Shown here one piece after another: positions 1 to 12,100 of a stretch of DNA of 64,000 bases (position 1 is the stretch's first letter; every line of letters starts with the position of its first letter). Under the pieces are notes generated by a model that saw nothing but the letters and a program-made list of their open reading frames with translations, was not told the DNA's origin and did no database searches. Source of the stretch: Varanus komodoensis (lineage: Eukaryota; Chordata; Lepidosauria; Squamata; Varanidae); NCBI RefSeq assembly GCF_004798865.1, contig NW_025335761.1, forward strand, positions 23,871,687 through 23,935,686, written 5' to 3'. Made by a program: the position numbers and the translations under genes.

Positions 1-1074
1 CCTTAAAAAAACCCAGACCAGTGAATCTTCCATATATTTGGTAGTCACAATATGTGAAGAGTCTGCTTTGGTGTAGGAATGGTAAACAAAGGGAGAAGGG
101 GAATGAAATGGAGTTTCCTGAACAAAGGCAGGTCTGGCTGGCTGGCACACTCTCTACAACATTTTTGAGGCAAAATGTGTTTTTTAAATCACTGTAGTGA
201 TTCCTTAGTCATACATGAAGTGGTCCCAGAAATGACTTTTTCACAGTTTTGTACTCCTTTGAAAGGGTATACCAGACCAATAAAGACTAAATTCTACAGG
301 AATTATTCCGAATTACTCAATGAATGGTTCTCTGCACAGTTGAAGGTTATTGATTCATTTTTGCAATGCACCAAAAATACATTTCAGTACTAAGTTCTGT
401 TATATGGCTGAAATAAGAAGATAAGTAGTTGGATTTGGGGGATCTGAATGGCGTGTACATGCATGTTTGGAGAGGAGATACCTGTGCAACCAGAAGCAAA
501 GGATCACTGTCATTTTATAAGTGTTGATGCATTTTCTAATTTGTTTTGGTTTTGCGTACTTGTGATGGATTAATGTTTAAATGAACTCATACATTTAATG
601 TTTAAATGTATTCAGATTCAACAATGTATTCAAATCATGATTGTACCTCTTAAATGGAAGCCATTCTGTTGTATTTATGGATTGGCTTTGAGTGGTCATG
701 GCAGTCTGCACATGTTCAGAAGTACTGTGCCTCTGTATAAACACTATGCAAAGCTGAGAATGGAGGTTGGAGAGAAGTTTTAAAATTGCAGGCCCATTAA
801 CGTAAAAGGTTATTTGTCACTACAGCCTTGGCCAAGTTATCCAGGATGTTTTTGGTGGCACCATATTCAAGTATGCAGTTTCTGTTGTCCATACTTGGCA
901 CACTGACTATATAGATATACATGCCTGTAATAGCAAAGGGGGCATGTGCTGGTGTGGCATTTTCTGCTATATTATTTGTCCATGTTCTAAAATTGTTTTT
1001 CACAATGTAACTCATCCATAGGTTTGTGGTGCTGCAGCTGGCACGATGTTGACTTGCAGTGCTCCCAGGACTCA
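1..1074. other. Non-coding flank, nothing recognised
   Basis: AT-rich sequence with only short chance ORFs. No repeat or exon that I recognise. By synteny it belongs to the SCG5-GREM1 intergenic region. Confidence 0.5.
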
Positions 1075-1127
1075 TGCTCTCTCTTTCTCTCTCTCTCTCT
1101 CTGTGTGTGCGTGTGTGTGAGAGAGAA

Positions 1128-1164
<37 letters not shown>

Positions 1165-1193
1165 GGGGGAGAGAGAGAGAATGAGAGAGAGGG
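1075..1193. repeat. Compound microsatellite (TC)n (TG)n (GACA)n (GA)n
   Basis: Runs of CT, GT, GA, about nine GACA units, then GA again. It is responsible for a spurious minus-strand ORF across 797-1288. Confidence 0.95.
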
Positions 1194-2617
1194 ACTGTGA
1201 CTTCAGATCGGAGTCCAGAATTTGGTTTGGGATCAGGTTGGCCAGGAAATCTCATTTCTGGTGTATGTAAGAGGTAAAGTTGAAGCAAAGTATTGGTTAT
1301 ATCATGACATTCAATTCAGTACAGAAATAGAAAGTGCTAAGTAGAGCATGGCTAGGATGTGGGAAGCCTAAGTATGAATGATCTTCGGAATTGGTTTGAA
1401 TGTGTAGACCAATTTTAACATGTGGAACTCTTTAAGAAGCCAGATGAGAAGTTTACACGTTGTCTTTGCTGCTGCGGAGCAACAAAATATAATTTGGGTC
1501 CCAATTCAGAGATCATTATTAATTTCACTGAGGCATTAGTGTGGTCTGGCACTTTTCTGAAGAAGACCATAAACATGCACAATTTGCTGAACTTGGTTAC
1601 ATGAATTGTTGACCTTTGAAATTTGGAACAGCTCTGAGCCCTGTAGGTCAGGGTGAAGATATGAGTGATAGACCATGTTCTCAGAAGACCGTATTAACTT
1701 TCTAGAGGTTGAGCTGCTGATATAACCTTGCATGATAAGGGTTTGAAGAGTGCCTATGGAGTTAATACAGAAATATGAATTACAAAAATAAACACGATAG
1801 CTACCTTTCAGTAGTATTTATTACCAAACATCTTTCTCATCTTTAAGAAACTGCCAAGAGCTTTTCCATTTCTGGGAAATAGTACCACAAGTCTGTGGCC
1901 AAATCTTTTGTCTTGCTCTTTCCAAATGTTCTGTTTTCTTTCATATGTTTTTCTATTAAAAAAGGACAACTCCTTTTCTGCCCTACTTTAGCTAAGGGCA
2001 ATATTAAGTTTACTTCTTGATCTCTGCCTTTACTAGAATATCTTGAAATGCAATTATCATTCCCTGTTCTTGTATTTTATTCCCCAACCACATCCACATT
2101 AAGAATGGTTCTTCCTATTGCAAAGTTGAGTGGCTTAAAGCCAAGAAGAAAGATATTTTATTTTCCACAAACAGTTCAGTTGCATGTTAGCTTCATTTTT
2201 TTAATCAGTTGATGTAATTGACTGAAACATCAGCAGGATTATATGAACCACATTTTTAAAAAATCTGTCTAAATGTGGAAATTCAAAGCATGGTAAGTAG
2301 GCGTTTGTGAACAATTTAGTAACCCAAATACAGGAATATGTAGTGAATCATGTTCCAAATTTGTTCTGTATTTTAAATAAATGTTTAACAAATCATGAAA
2401 TGTGAACCAAATATTGCCAAACTGTTAAAGCTTCTAATGCTACTTTTTGGAAGAGGTGACTTGTGTCTGTTGTGGACAAGAATAATGGAAAGCCAGAAAG
2501 ACTAGGGCAATACAACTAACATAACTAACTACTTGAGTGCCACATATTCAGGATTCCTCTGAATTGCCAGTTTGGAATGGAGTACAGTTAAAGATAGCCT
2601 AAGAATCACATGCCTGG
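1194..2617. other. Non-coding flank, nothing recognised
   Basis: AT-rich single-copy-looking sequence with no exon-like ORF and no repeat family that I can name. Confidence 0.45.
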
Positions 2618-2776
2618 AAACATGGGAAGCAGCCTTATACTGGGCCAGGTGACCAGACCATCTAGCCCAGTACCATCAAGACTGACTGGTTCTAGCCCTA
2701 CCTGGATATAGCAGGAATTGATCCTGGGGCCTTCCACATTCAAACCATGTGCTCTGCCACTGAGCTGTGTCCTGGG
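2618..2776 (-). repeat. tRNA-derived SINE, minus orientation
   Basis: The minus strand reads CTCAGTGGCAGAGCAC, then a B-box-like GGATCAATTCC, as in tRNA-headed SINEs. The tail matches the plus-strand copy at 11372-11565 (for example the TAGATGGTCTGGTCAC part). It is well diverged. Confidence 0.75.
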
Positions 2777-2779
2777 GCG

Positions 2780-3950
2780 TGACTCAGCTTGCCCTTAGGC
2801 AAAAGAAACCGCTACCTTGCCTGAAGGACCCCCAGTCATTGGAGCTGGCCTGCACTGGAGCTGACTCCATGGTTTACTTTCTGTTTTCTATTCAGCAAGC
2901 TGTCTGGATATTGTATAGCCCATTTCTTTTATGGCATCCTCATGGTGAAGAACAAGAGAAAAATAGCCCATGACAGCAGATCCCACACATTTCAGTGACT
3001 GGGTCCACATGACAGGACTAGCTCACCCTGGCATAGGAGTTTCTGGGCATACAGGCCAGCTCAAGAGGCCAAGCTTGTTGGAAGGCTTAATACTGTGGCT
3101 TCCTCTGGGCTTATTGTGCCATCCAACCCTAGATAGTGTGGCAACCCCAGGGATAACCCAGGCTGCTGCAGAGCCACTTGACAGGAGTGCCAAGAAATCC
3201 TTGTTGCTGTAGTCAAGGGGCTGCTGGACCAGCGCCTCTGACCACTTCCCCTAAAGTGCAGCCAAGCCATGTTCCGCTTGGCCTCCTGTCAGCAGCAGCA
3301 GCACTGAATGAGCAAGAGCAGTGCTGGGTGGGAGCAGCACAGTATGGGGGTAAGGTGCATCTGCCAAGGCTGGCAGCCACCCCAGCTGCCCTTGCTGCAG
3401 CTAAAGGGGTCTACCTACGAGTTGGCAGTGATCCTCGCTGCCACCCTTTTCACCCCTGGGAAGCAACAGCAAGGAGGACGGAGACCTCAGTGCTCCTGCA
3501 GTGCCCCATGGCATACCTGTGGGCAGACCAAGGGGAAGGGGGGTTGCATTGCAGGTTTCTAAGCCAGACCCATCACATTATAAAACATGTGGCCAGACCT
3601 GCTCTATTCAGACAGGTCATGCAGGCTGAAGTTGCTTGGATTCTTAGTCTAACAGATCCAGAAAATGCCAGATTTGAGAAGGCTGCACTAGACTCACAGA
3701 GACCTTGAAATTCTGTAGGAGCCAGGAGGAGCTGCTCATGATGGCCCACCTTCAGAGACTGATGCATGCTGATGGTTTCCTGAAGGCTCTGGGGAAGTGT
3801 CTTGTGGTTCCCTAAGCAGAGTTCCTGTTAAGCCGCAGTGAAACTATAGAATGGGCAGATTATCCAGGTGGGAGAGGGGAGGATAACAAAAAGGAGGGGA
3901 AAACAGGAGGGCAATTCACCTAAGGCTCAGCATCCAGTTAATCCTTCCAT
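2780..3950. repeat. GC-richer block, probable old repeat of unassigned family
   Basis: G+C is higher than the surroundings. Part of it (about 3110-3240) resembles 33100-33240 in order of words such as CATCCAA, GTCAAGGGGCT / GTCAAGAGGCT and TTGCTGTAG / TTGCTCTGG. Several overlapping ORFs up to 176 codons in different frames show no protein signature. Most likely non-coding repeat remains. Confidence 0.4.
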
Positions 3951-6900
3951 GCAATTCAGTGGCTTCAGTCAGTGGAACAAGGAAGGGGCTATTCCTCTCC
4001 CTGGTGCAGTCTTCTGCACACTATCAAAATCTAGAAGGTAGGGAGGCAGGGGAAATCCTGTCAGATGAGGGGAAGCCTGCTTGCATGGTTGGATTTTGTC
4101 CAGTGAAGATGAGTGCATCCAAATTGCAGGGCTTGAAGAGCCTGTGAAAAAGGCTTTGTGGAAGAGCTAGTGTTTTTGAAGAGGGTCATGAAAGAAGTAA
4201 GTGGCAGAGGTGGCACTACAAAGGTGCTGAGAAGAGTTTCTGAGGAGAATAAGTGTAAAAAAGTAAGAAAATGTGAGACAGTAAATGTGCAGTCTTATGC
4301 AAGAAATAAAATTGTTCTAGACAACCAGTATTCCCGAGCTTGCCCCCCTGGCTAGGGAATGCTGGGAACTGTATGACTACACACACACAGAAACTAACAT
4401 AAGACTGTGCCTTAAGAGACCTTTAATCGGAGTGCTGGAGCTACTGGTCACACATTTGAAAGTGATCATAGGTGGGCTTCTGAATACCTAATTGTGACAA
4501 TTGCTCTTCATAGTGGGGAAAGGTGGGCTTTGATATAAGTCACCTAAGCTGGGCTTTAACATAGATAAGTGATATTTCCCCATTTACTGTGTCACTGGAA
4601 GTGCATAGATTTGACAGAGGGACATGACAATTTGTGAAATAGCATCTGCTTACAATTTATTGATCTATTTGAACCAGGGACAGAGGAAGGGGCAAGAAGT
4701 CTGAAGGATGGGATAACAAGGGCAGTGATGAGACTTTGAGGTAAGGATCAAAACAATCATGCTTCCAGCTTTACCCAATAAATCCTCATTTCGTTGTACA
4801 GGGAAGCTGTGCCACTGCCTCCCACCCTTACTCTTTCTGGGAGATGAGAGGAGAATGAGGAAGTCACATTGCAATAAAATATCTGTGTTTCTGTAAAAAG
4901 CAATTATTCTCTTTGTGGTAGAAAAATGATTTTTTTTCTGACCCCAGTCTTTCAAGATTGGAACCATCTTTCACCATTCTATTTCCCCTTATGCCCTGAA
5001 AGTGGAGCGGGAGGGGGGAACTTAGATAGCGTTCACTGTGCAAGATCTTCAAAGTTCTGTCGGCTATAATTGCTAACGTTTCTGCCATGGCATTTACTAT
5101 CATTTAAGATTTGTAATGCTCCCATGTGTTCAACACATGGCTACCAGATCCAAAGTGAGGAGCTACAAAGTCACTAAAAACAGTTGCCATCATAAATAAA
5201 ACAAGCATGAGCAGTTAGTACAGACTTCCTTCTCATGGTGAATTAGGAAAAGGCACAGGAATTCAAGCTGATCCTTCATCATATGTCAGAGAGCACCAGA
5301 ATGGAAGAGCAAATACTGTATATATGTCATCCAGGAATGATGTGCTTAACACTTTCACCATCTCTCAGAGAAGCAAATTTGTCTGGCTGGATGCCAAGGT
5401 GGTTATAAACTGGAGAAGTGGCAAAAGTCTTTGCCTAGCAGAGCTGTGCATCTGCTTTGGTCAAGCTCAGAGCCCATCCTGAAGCAGGCTGCCTTGGAGA
5501 GATTTGGCTTTGGCAAGACGTCCCAAACAAAACAGGGCTTTGTCCAATTAGTCCAAAGCAAATTGGGCTGCTTCACCTGATTTGGAACACAGTCATTCTG
5601 GAGTCAGCTAGAAATATATAACCCTCCACCCAACTCTCCATAAAAGGAAAACATCAGGTAGCAGGGAGAAGTGTGTGGTATTGTAGTTCACAGCTTCAGC
5701 CCCCAACAAGGGCTCTCCTTTTTACTTCTAATTAGAGTGCTTTGGTTAGGGCTGTAAAAGAAACTTAAGCATACTGCCCGAGTGCCCCAAGGATGTTGCA
5801 AGCAGGTGTAGTTTTAAAATAGCACCAAGGACAGTTTGTATATTTGCAGTCACACCACACTTTGAAGGACTTGGCAAATAGCTACAAAAGTGTGTGGGGC
5901 AAGATGGAATCCCCTTCAGAAAGTGGCAAAGGCTCCCTGACTCCTTATGCTCCTACAATACAGGATATACTGTAGCATCTTTTCTCAATAAATTGTGCCC
6001 CACTTTGAGCAAAATACGAAGTTCCCTGCTCTCAAACTGATTTCTTTCATCCTAACTTGCTATCCCTGGCAAAGAAGTACTCTTGCTTCTTTTGGAAGTT
6101 GGTTTCTTAATATCACCCTTATGATGGATGCCACATTGTTGAAATTGTCCACAAAAACACAGGTGAACTAGAGCAAGGGAATGAAACTCTTTTAACTCTG
6201 TACATTTTACTAATTTTCCACACACCCTTGTACTTCTACCTGCAAATTTTCCCCAATAAAACTATTCCAATATATAGATACATATAATGTGAAAGCACTT
6301 AGCATAAAAATCCTGAAATGATTTTTCTGCAGTTTGGAAGGCTTCCTTCCTGCAAGAAGGCCTACTGTAGCTTACTATTTTATCCAGTTCTGTCAAAGAA
6401 AAAACTAAATAGCAATTCCAAAGTTGCTTCAATGGGAATAAATGAAATTTTGGATTTTTAAAGTGAGGCTCTTTGGTGGGCCATACAAGAAGCAGTCTAT
6501 GATGAAGCCACCCACTCTTGAGAGCACATTCCTTCTCAAATACTGTCTAGCATATGGGCTCTGCTTTTTTCTCCATGATTCCAATCTGTTTAATATGCAC
6601 TGCTACCAGTGATGTGAAGGGAAGCTGGAAATCATCAAAGCAATGCACAGCATGCATATATGTGTGGTTCAGATAGTTCAGCCAAACTCAGCCTAGCATG
6701 AGTTGAGACAAATGTCTTGACTCAGGTGTCAGTTTCAAAGAATCACAGAATTCAGAAGCAGTTTCCATGTCACTAGGGTGTGCCTCCTTTAATGTAACAT
6801 GTGAACATAATCAGTTAATTAAACATAGTTTAGCAGGTGTTTTCCATGTTGCTCAAGCTCCAAAATGCTGGGAAATTACATCTAAACAGCATTTTAGGTA

Positions 6901-7837
6901 ATATGCCAATGGTATGATACCCTATGCTTTGACTTCTACTAGCTTTGACACTGCCTTGGGGATGGATAGCTCTCCATGGCAGATGGGTGGACAATTCACT
7001 ATAACACACATATTGAATCTATGCAAATAATGCTGACATGTGCCCTTACAGGTATCCAACTAGTAATCAATACCACCCACACAGAGTAATATCCTCAAGA
7101 CAAGTTCATCTTGCTATCTACTTGTTGCTGCATTCCTTGGCACAAGAATACTTTGTGGCGGGAGTTTCATATTAAGCTTTCCTCAAATTAAGTACAGACA
7201 ATGGATCTGGAGGTATCATGACTATTTTTCATGGGTGGGTGTCTTCAAATCCTTTATTTATGTTGGTTCTGTTGGAAAACAGTGGATTTTTCTTAAGAAC
7301 AGGAATATAATTTATTTAGTATTTTGCCTTGATATTCAAGAAATGTATTCTTTCTTGAGGAAATGGGTCACCTTCGGATTTCTTCTGCAGTCTTCTGTCA
7401 TAGAGTAGATCATTTGGGCCTCTCCCTCTACAGAACATTGTTTCCCATCATCCTAATTACCAGTTGCATTTAATTCCTATTCTGTACCACCTCCCTCCTG
7501 GCTGACATGAACTGGGCATATGTGGAACAGACTTTATGAGCTATGATAAGATAAAGAAGAGTGCATATTTAATAAATGATAAATATGTGCATGTTCGTCT
7601 GCTAATAAGACAAAGCAAATACTACTTCTTTCTGACAGTTTCCTTAAGGATGCACTTTAGTTAAGGGGGATAATATCACAAGGAAACATGCAAAGATGTT
7701 CATAAATTATACCTAGTGCAGATAAAATATTTGATCTGTCTCATACAGGTTTATCCAGTGAAATTATAAAACAGTCTAGAAACTTCAGTTGGTACAAGAC
7801 AGGGTAGCCCATTTGTTGACAGGGACAGCCTGACATG
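3951..7837. other. Non-coding flank between repeats
   Basis: No convincing exon or named repeat. Short ORFs around 4660-5100 have no recognisable protein content. A degraded palindromic piece with CTGGGAACTGTATGACTAC lies near 4330-4380. In mammals this flank holds long-range GREM1 control elements; I cannot tell from one sequence which bases are conserved. Confidence 0.4.
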
Positions 7838-8172
7838 AACATATAAGCCCTGTCCTTTACCAACTACACTGGTTACCAATTGAAGTCCAAGCCCACTTTG
7901 CGGTGTTTACAATAATGTACAAAGCCCTAAATGGCTTAAGGCCTGGAAAGCTAAAGGAACACCTCCTCCCATATACTCTTACCCAGACCCTAAGATCATC
8001 TATGGAGGTTCTTCTCCAGGATCCACCTTTAAAGGAAATAAGGAAGGTGGCCATGAGAGGCAGGGCCTTCTTGGTAGAGGTGCCCCGATTAAGAACCAGC
8101 TCCCCAGGGAGGCACGCCTGGCGTCAACCCTTTAAGACACTTCAGTGCCAGGTTAAAACCTTTTAATTTTCT
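7838..8172 (+). repeat. L2-like LINE 3' fragment
   Basis: The plus-strand translation gives LHWLPIEVQAHF, then TIMYKALNGLRPGKLKEHLL, PLKEIRKVAMRGRAFLVEVP and FQCQVKTF-like LQCQVKTF: the C-terminus of an L2-type reverse transcriptase ORF. It is 5'-truncated and diverged. Same family as the copies at 37069-37878 and 61085-61577. Confidence 0.85.
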
Positions 8173-8654
8173 GACCCAAAGCATGTATATAAGAGTGCAC
8201 TGTTAGTTTTCATTACATTCAGAACAGAGCATGTGTATCATTACAACCAAAACCTGAATTTCACTTAAATCATATCAACAACTTCCCCCTCCTCCTGTTT
8301 CCCCTTCTCAGCTGTTGGAAATTAGTGACTTAAGTGGTATACATAAATGAGAAAATAAGCAATTATAACATCCATAATTAGGCTAACTATACTGTATGTT
8401 AGGACCCAAATGATCTAGATGCCTGCTATGTTGAGCAGCACTTTGTGAATGAGTATGTGATACAGGGAAATGTCAGGCGTCATTGCTGAGGCAGTAAAAA
8501 CCAGTAAGCAAAATGCTACACTGTGTAGATCCCATCCAAAGCGCAGTTTATAATTTGGCTTGAGTAAATAAGACAAAAACTGTTTTCTCAAAAATCATCT
8601 GAAGCAATTTATATGTTCATGCATATACTGAAGACTGCTTTCAGTGCTTGTTAA
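8173..8654. other. Intergenic, nothing recognised
   Basis: AT-rich stretch between the L2-like fragment and the inferred SCG5 3' end. Confidence 0.4.
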
Positions 8655-9063
8655 AACAAACAGCAAAGATTGAGACATTTATTGTAAATAGGCTCTTATT
8701 TACAAGCAGAATGATGAAACAACTGTTCTCAAAGGGCAAACATCACATCATGTGAATAACTACAAGAAGTGGTACATGTTAAAATTCCCTTTTTCTTTAC
8801 AAGCTTGCTTCTTAAATCCATTTAAGCACATACAATTAGAATTATTAATTTTTAAAGCGTATGCCAAATCCAAAGCAAAACAAGATCCTATTGCCATAAT
8901 TTAACAAAAAGCTGAACTGTGTTGTCATGTATCTTGATTCAGCCACAATTATTTAGGTAATAGCCATGCAACATCTATAACTAGTTGCTCAACTGGTTAT
9001 ATATAAGCAGAATTTAGGTTTCCACTAATTATGTTTAAACAGTATTTGGACTTCCAGGAAACT
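8655..9063 (-). other. SCG5: SCG5 3' UTR (inferred)
   Basis: About 0.4 kb of AT-rich sequence follows the stop codon and ends just past an AATAAA at 8683-8678. The length fits the short 3' UTR I recall for mammalian SCG5. The cleavage position is inferred; no transcript evidence is available. Confidence 0.5.
8678..8683 (-). terminator. Candidate polyadenylation signal of SCG5
   Basis: A canonical AATAAA on the minus strand about 380 nt after the SCG5 stop. I noticed no closer canonical copy between it and the stop. Confidence 0.5.
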
Positions 9064-9168
9064 TCATTCAGTTTCTGCAATGTCTTTCTCTTCATCTGAA
9101 AAATGTGGAACAGATTTCTTTGCTACAACGTTGTCCAGCCTTTGTCCTTGAAGATACGGATTTACATT
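9064..9168 (-). CDS. SCG5: SCG5 terminal coding exon (residues 179-212, CT peptide)
   Basis: It encodes [18 protein letters not shown] and a short acidic tail, then a TGA at 9066-9064. The VVAKK core is the known PC2-inhibitory motif. Human has S rather than N at the first position, and the last residues (EEKDIAETE) differ from human DEDKDPE. The acceptor is TATTTTCAG. Confidence 0.95.
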   Translation of the reverse strand, partial: NVNPYLQGQRLDNVVAKKSVPHFSDEEKDIAETE

Positions 9169-12100
9169 CTGAAAATACATTTATAAAGTTATTTGTAACT
9201 GGAAATAATCTAGAGAAATATCCTACAGTGATCACTATGCCTTATGGGCCTTGCTCTTGAATAAGAGTAATTAAAATTAAACCTGGAAGTATTCACCCTC
9301 AACTTTAATTCAGAAAAATGGAGATTAATACCCATTCAGTACGCTGGCTGGCCTCAATTTGCTCCCTTTTCTGAGACAGAAATAAAACAACTAAAGAGCT
9401 GGCACTAGATATGAAAAAGAGCACTCTGAGTGACATGATACTCTTAGGTCACTGAGAAGACATGGTACTTCCAGATGGAAGAACTCTACCAATCCTACCA
9501 ATCATAAGTTATTGTGTAGCAATTTCATTTCTTTTTCCTTCAGAATTTTTTTGCTGCAAGAAAAAAGATGGAAGAAATGGTAAGACAATATGGGAGAACT
9601 ACAACTACAAGTTTATTACATTTTCTACATGAAGCTGTTAATCAGCTGTAATCTATTTTTGGTTCTGTTTCTGAATTGAGATGCAAGCCCTTTCCAAAGG
9701 CTGTTTCCTTTCATGATTCTCTACTGCATAACCTCTAGTTGGCAGTGTAGTATAGTGGCACAGTGCAATTACACAACTAAGGAAAGTGCTTTCCTTTGCT
9801 TTCACATATGACATATTTTCTCTGTTCTTTAAAAAAAAAAGCCCCTCACTGAAAGTGATTGTAGATGAGAAGTAAAATTGGAAGGTTACAACTTCATCTA
9901 AAAACCCCATAAACAACCATGAGGAGGGATGAGAAATGCCTCGTGTAGAAAAGCCTGATGACACCTGTATCCACATACACTCCATGAATAAGGCAGGGTG
10001 GTAGCATCATAAACACTCATCTAAAACCACCTGGTTTTTATGTGAACAGAAACATGTTAGCAGCAAGGAATGGCTTTGCTTCTCCATTCAGGAAACTGTT
10101 GCTAACTGAGAAATAACGACTGATTTCTGCATAATTGTACTGCCAGCACAAATGACACATGAGGTTAGTGGGTTTTGAGTTAGGGTTAGGGCTAGGGTTT
10201 TGAGTGTGGCTGAACCCTGAAGATCTAGCAGAGCACAGGTACAGAGAATTTTGATTTATTACTATTTGTTACTTGAAAAAAATAAACTACAACATTCAAA
10301 TCAAATATCTGCATATGCTAAACAGGTATTTACAATGCTTGTTAGTCTTCATTACAGTCAGAACCAATTTGTTGGTTATAGATTACATATTTGAATTTGT
10401 ATATTGTTTGTTGTCCTGCAGCAGACTAGCATAAGAATTGCTATCAGAGAAGTGATAAAGTTTCCTGTGAGCACAAAGAAGACTTTTACTGCATCTCTAC
10501 ACAATCTACTGCTCTGCCTTTGCCTCCCTTTCTTCCAGACAGCTTCTGCTGGGATATGTGATTCTGTCACACCCTGCATAGGTTGAATACGGACTATTTA
10601 ATCATGGATGGTGATAAAAGTCATAAAAATTACATGACATCTAAGGGACACAACACTGAACCATACAAATACTTTGGGCTCCTTTTAGAGTGGCTAGTTC
10701 TTATTCTTCTACACTCTAAAAGTAAGCCTTTGTTTGGGAGAGGGAGAGGCAAGGGTGAAGTATATTTCCAGTTTTAATGCAAAAACCATGTGCATTGGCT
10801 TAGCTAATAGAATTATGCAAAATGCTGGCTTAGAACAAACTGCAAAAGCTGTGTTGCTTATCACCAGTATTTTCTTGAAACAAGGACTATGTCTAAATGT
10901 TAAGATAGATGTAATAGTCATAGCTATTTCAACAATCTGATTTTACTTTGCATTCTTGCCTGAACCTACACTAAGGCACTAAAATGGAAACAAGTTGTGT
11001 TCTGAAAATTACCCGTTTCTTTCTTTTTGGTCCACCTTTCATTTTCTCAAAGAGTAAATTCTTATTCTGAAAAGGAGAAAAATACAAAGTATGGATCAAA
11101 TTGTATAGCTCTACTTTTCAAGCAAGACTTTGTGCCATTTAAATATTAGCATATGAATATTTTGGAAAGCAGTTTGGGAGAGAATGTTATGTTGTTGGAA
11201 AGATTAACCACAAGAAAACATTTGAATTACTGCAGCTATTAATAAAATAGTTCTCTATTCTTCAGGGATACTCAGTGTCATCAACTATTATAAAGGAAAG
11301 GAATATATGATGAGTCTAACTTGCATGATGGTTTTAATCTTAACAGTCTCAGTGAGGGAAGAGTCAGAGTGGAAAAAGAGTGGCGTGGCAGAGAACACAT
11401 TTGGCATGCATCAGGTCCCTGGTTCAGTCTTTGGCTAAAGGGATTTCAAGGACCAAGGACAGGAGAGTCCTCTGCCTGAGACCTTGGAGTGGAGTAGACA
11501 GTACAGAACAGAACAATAATCTTGACTTAGTACAGGGCAGCCATTTAAATTTCAAGAAAGACCAGAGCCCTCATTCAGAGGCAAAGCTGTCTTTTATCCT
11601 ATGAAGAGTTGTTCCTCAAAGGTTTTGACTTTTTGGACTGTACTCTGCTGTATCTCCCCATCAGCTGAACAGACATTCCTGCCCTTGTAGCCCCCCTCCA
11701 AGCTGTTCTGGAAAGTTGTGGAACTTTAGCATCAGATTTAGAGATATGTGAGGAGCTGTACCAAGAAGGAAAAGAAGTGGGAGACTGAGGCATAAACTGA
11801 AGCCTTTTTAAGGGATGCAGGATGTTGCCCATAATGTCTGCATACTTTTTAAAATGTTCTTTAAGAGTTCTTATCTCAGTTGTTTTTCTTGCTGCTTTTG
11901 ATATTTTAATCGAATTGTTAAGCATTCTCTGAGTAAAGAAATCCTGCTCACAGTTTCATCCTTCATGAAAAAGGAGTCTAACTTGCTTTCAAAAATAAAA
12001 AACCTCGGCTAGTTTTAATAGATTAAATTTTTTGAAAACTGTTAGGATTGTCTTGACAGAATCGTTCTACAAAAAGCAAAAAAACAATACAATGCCTATG

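Noticed and set aside
1130-1165. CRISPR-like array of short repeats
   Set aside because: GACA microsatellite without spacers, in vertebrate DNA.
797-1288. 163-codon minus-strand ORF
   Set aside because: Its middle is translated microsatellite ([14 protein letters not shown], REREREREs); no protein signature.
3178-3708. 176-codon plus-strand ORF
   Set aside because: Overlapped by several other ORFs in a GC-richer block; no conserved motif, and part of it looks repeat-derived.
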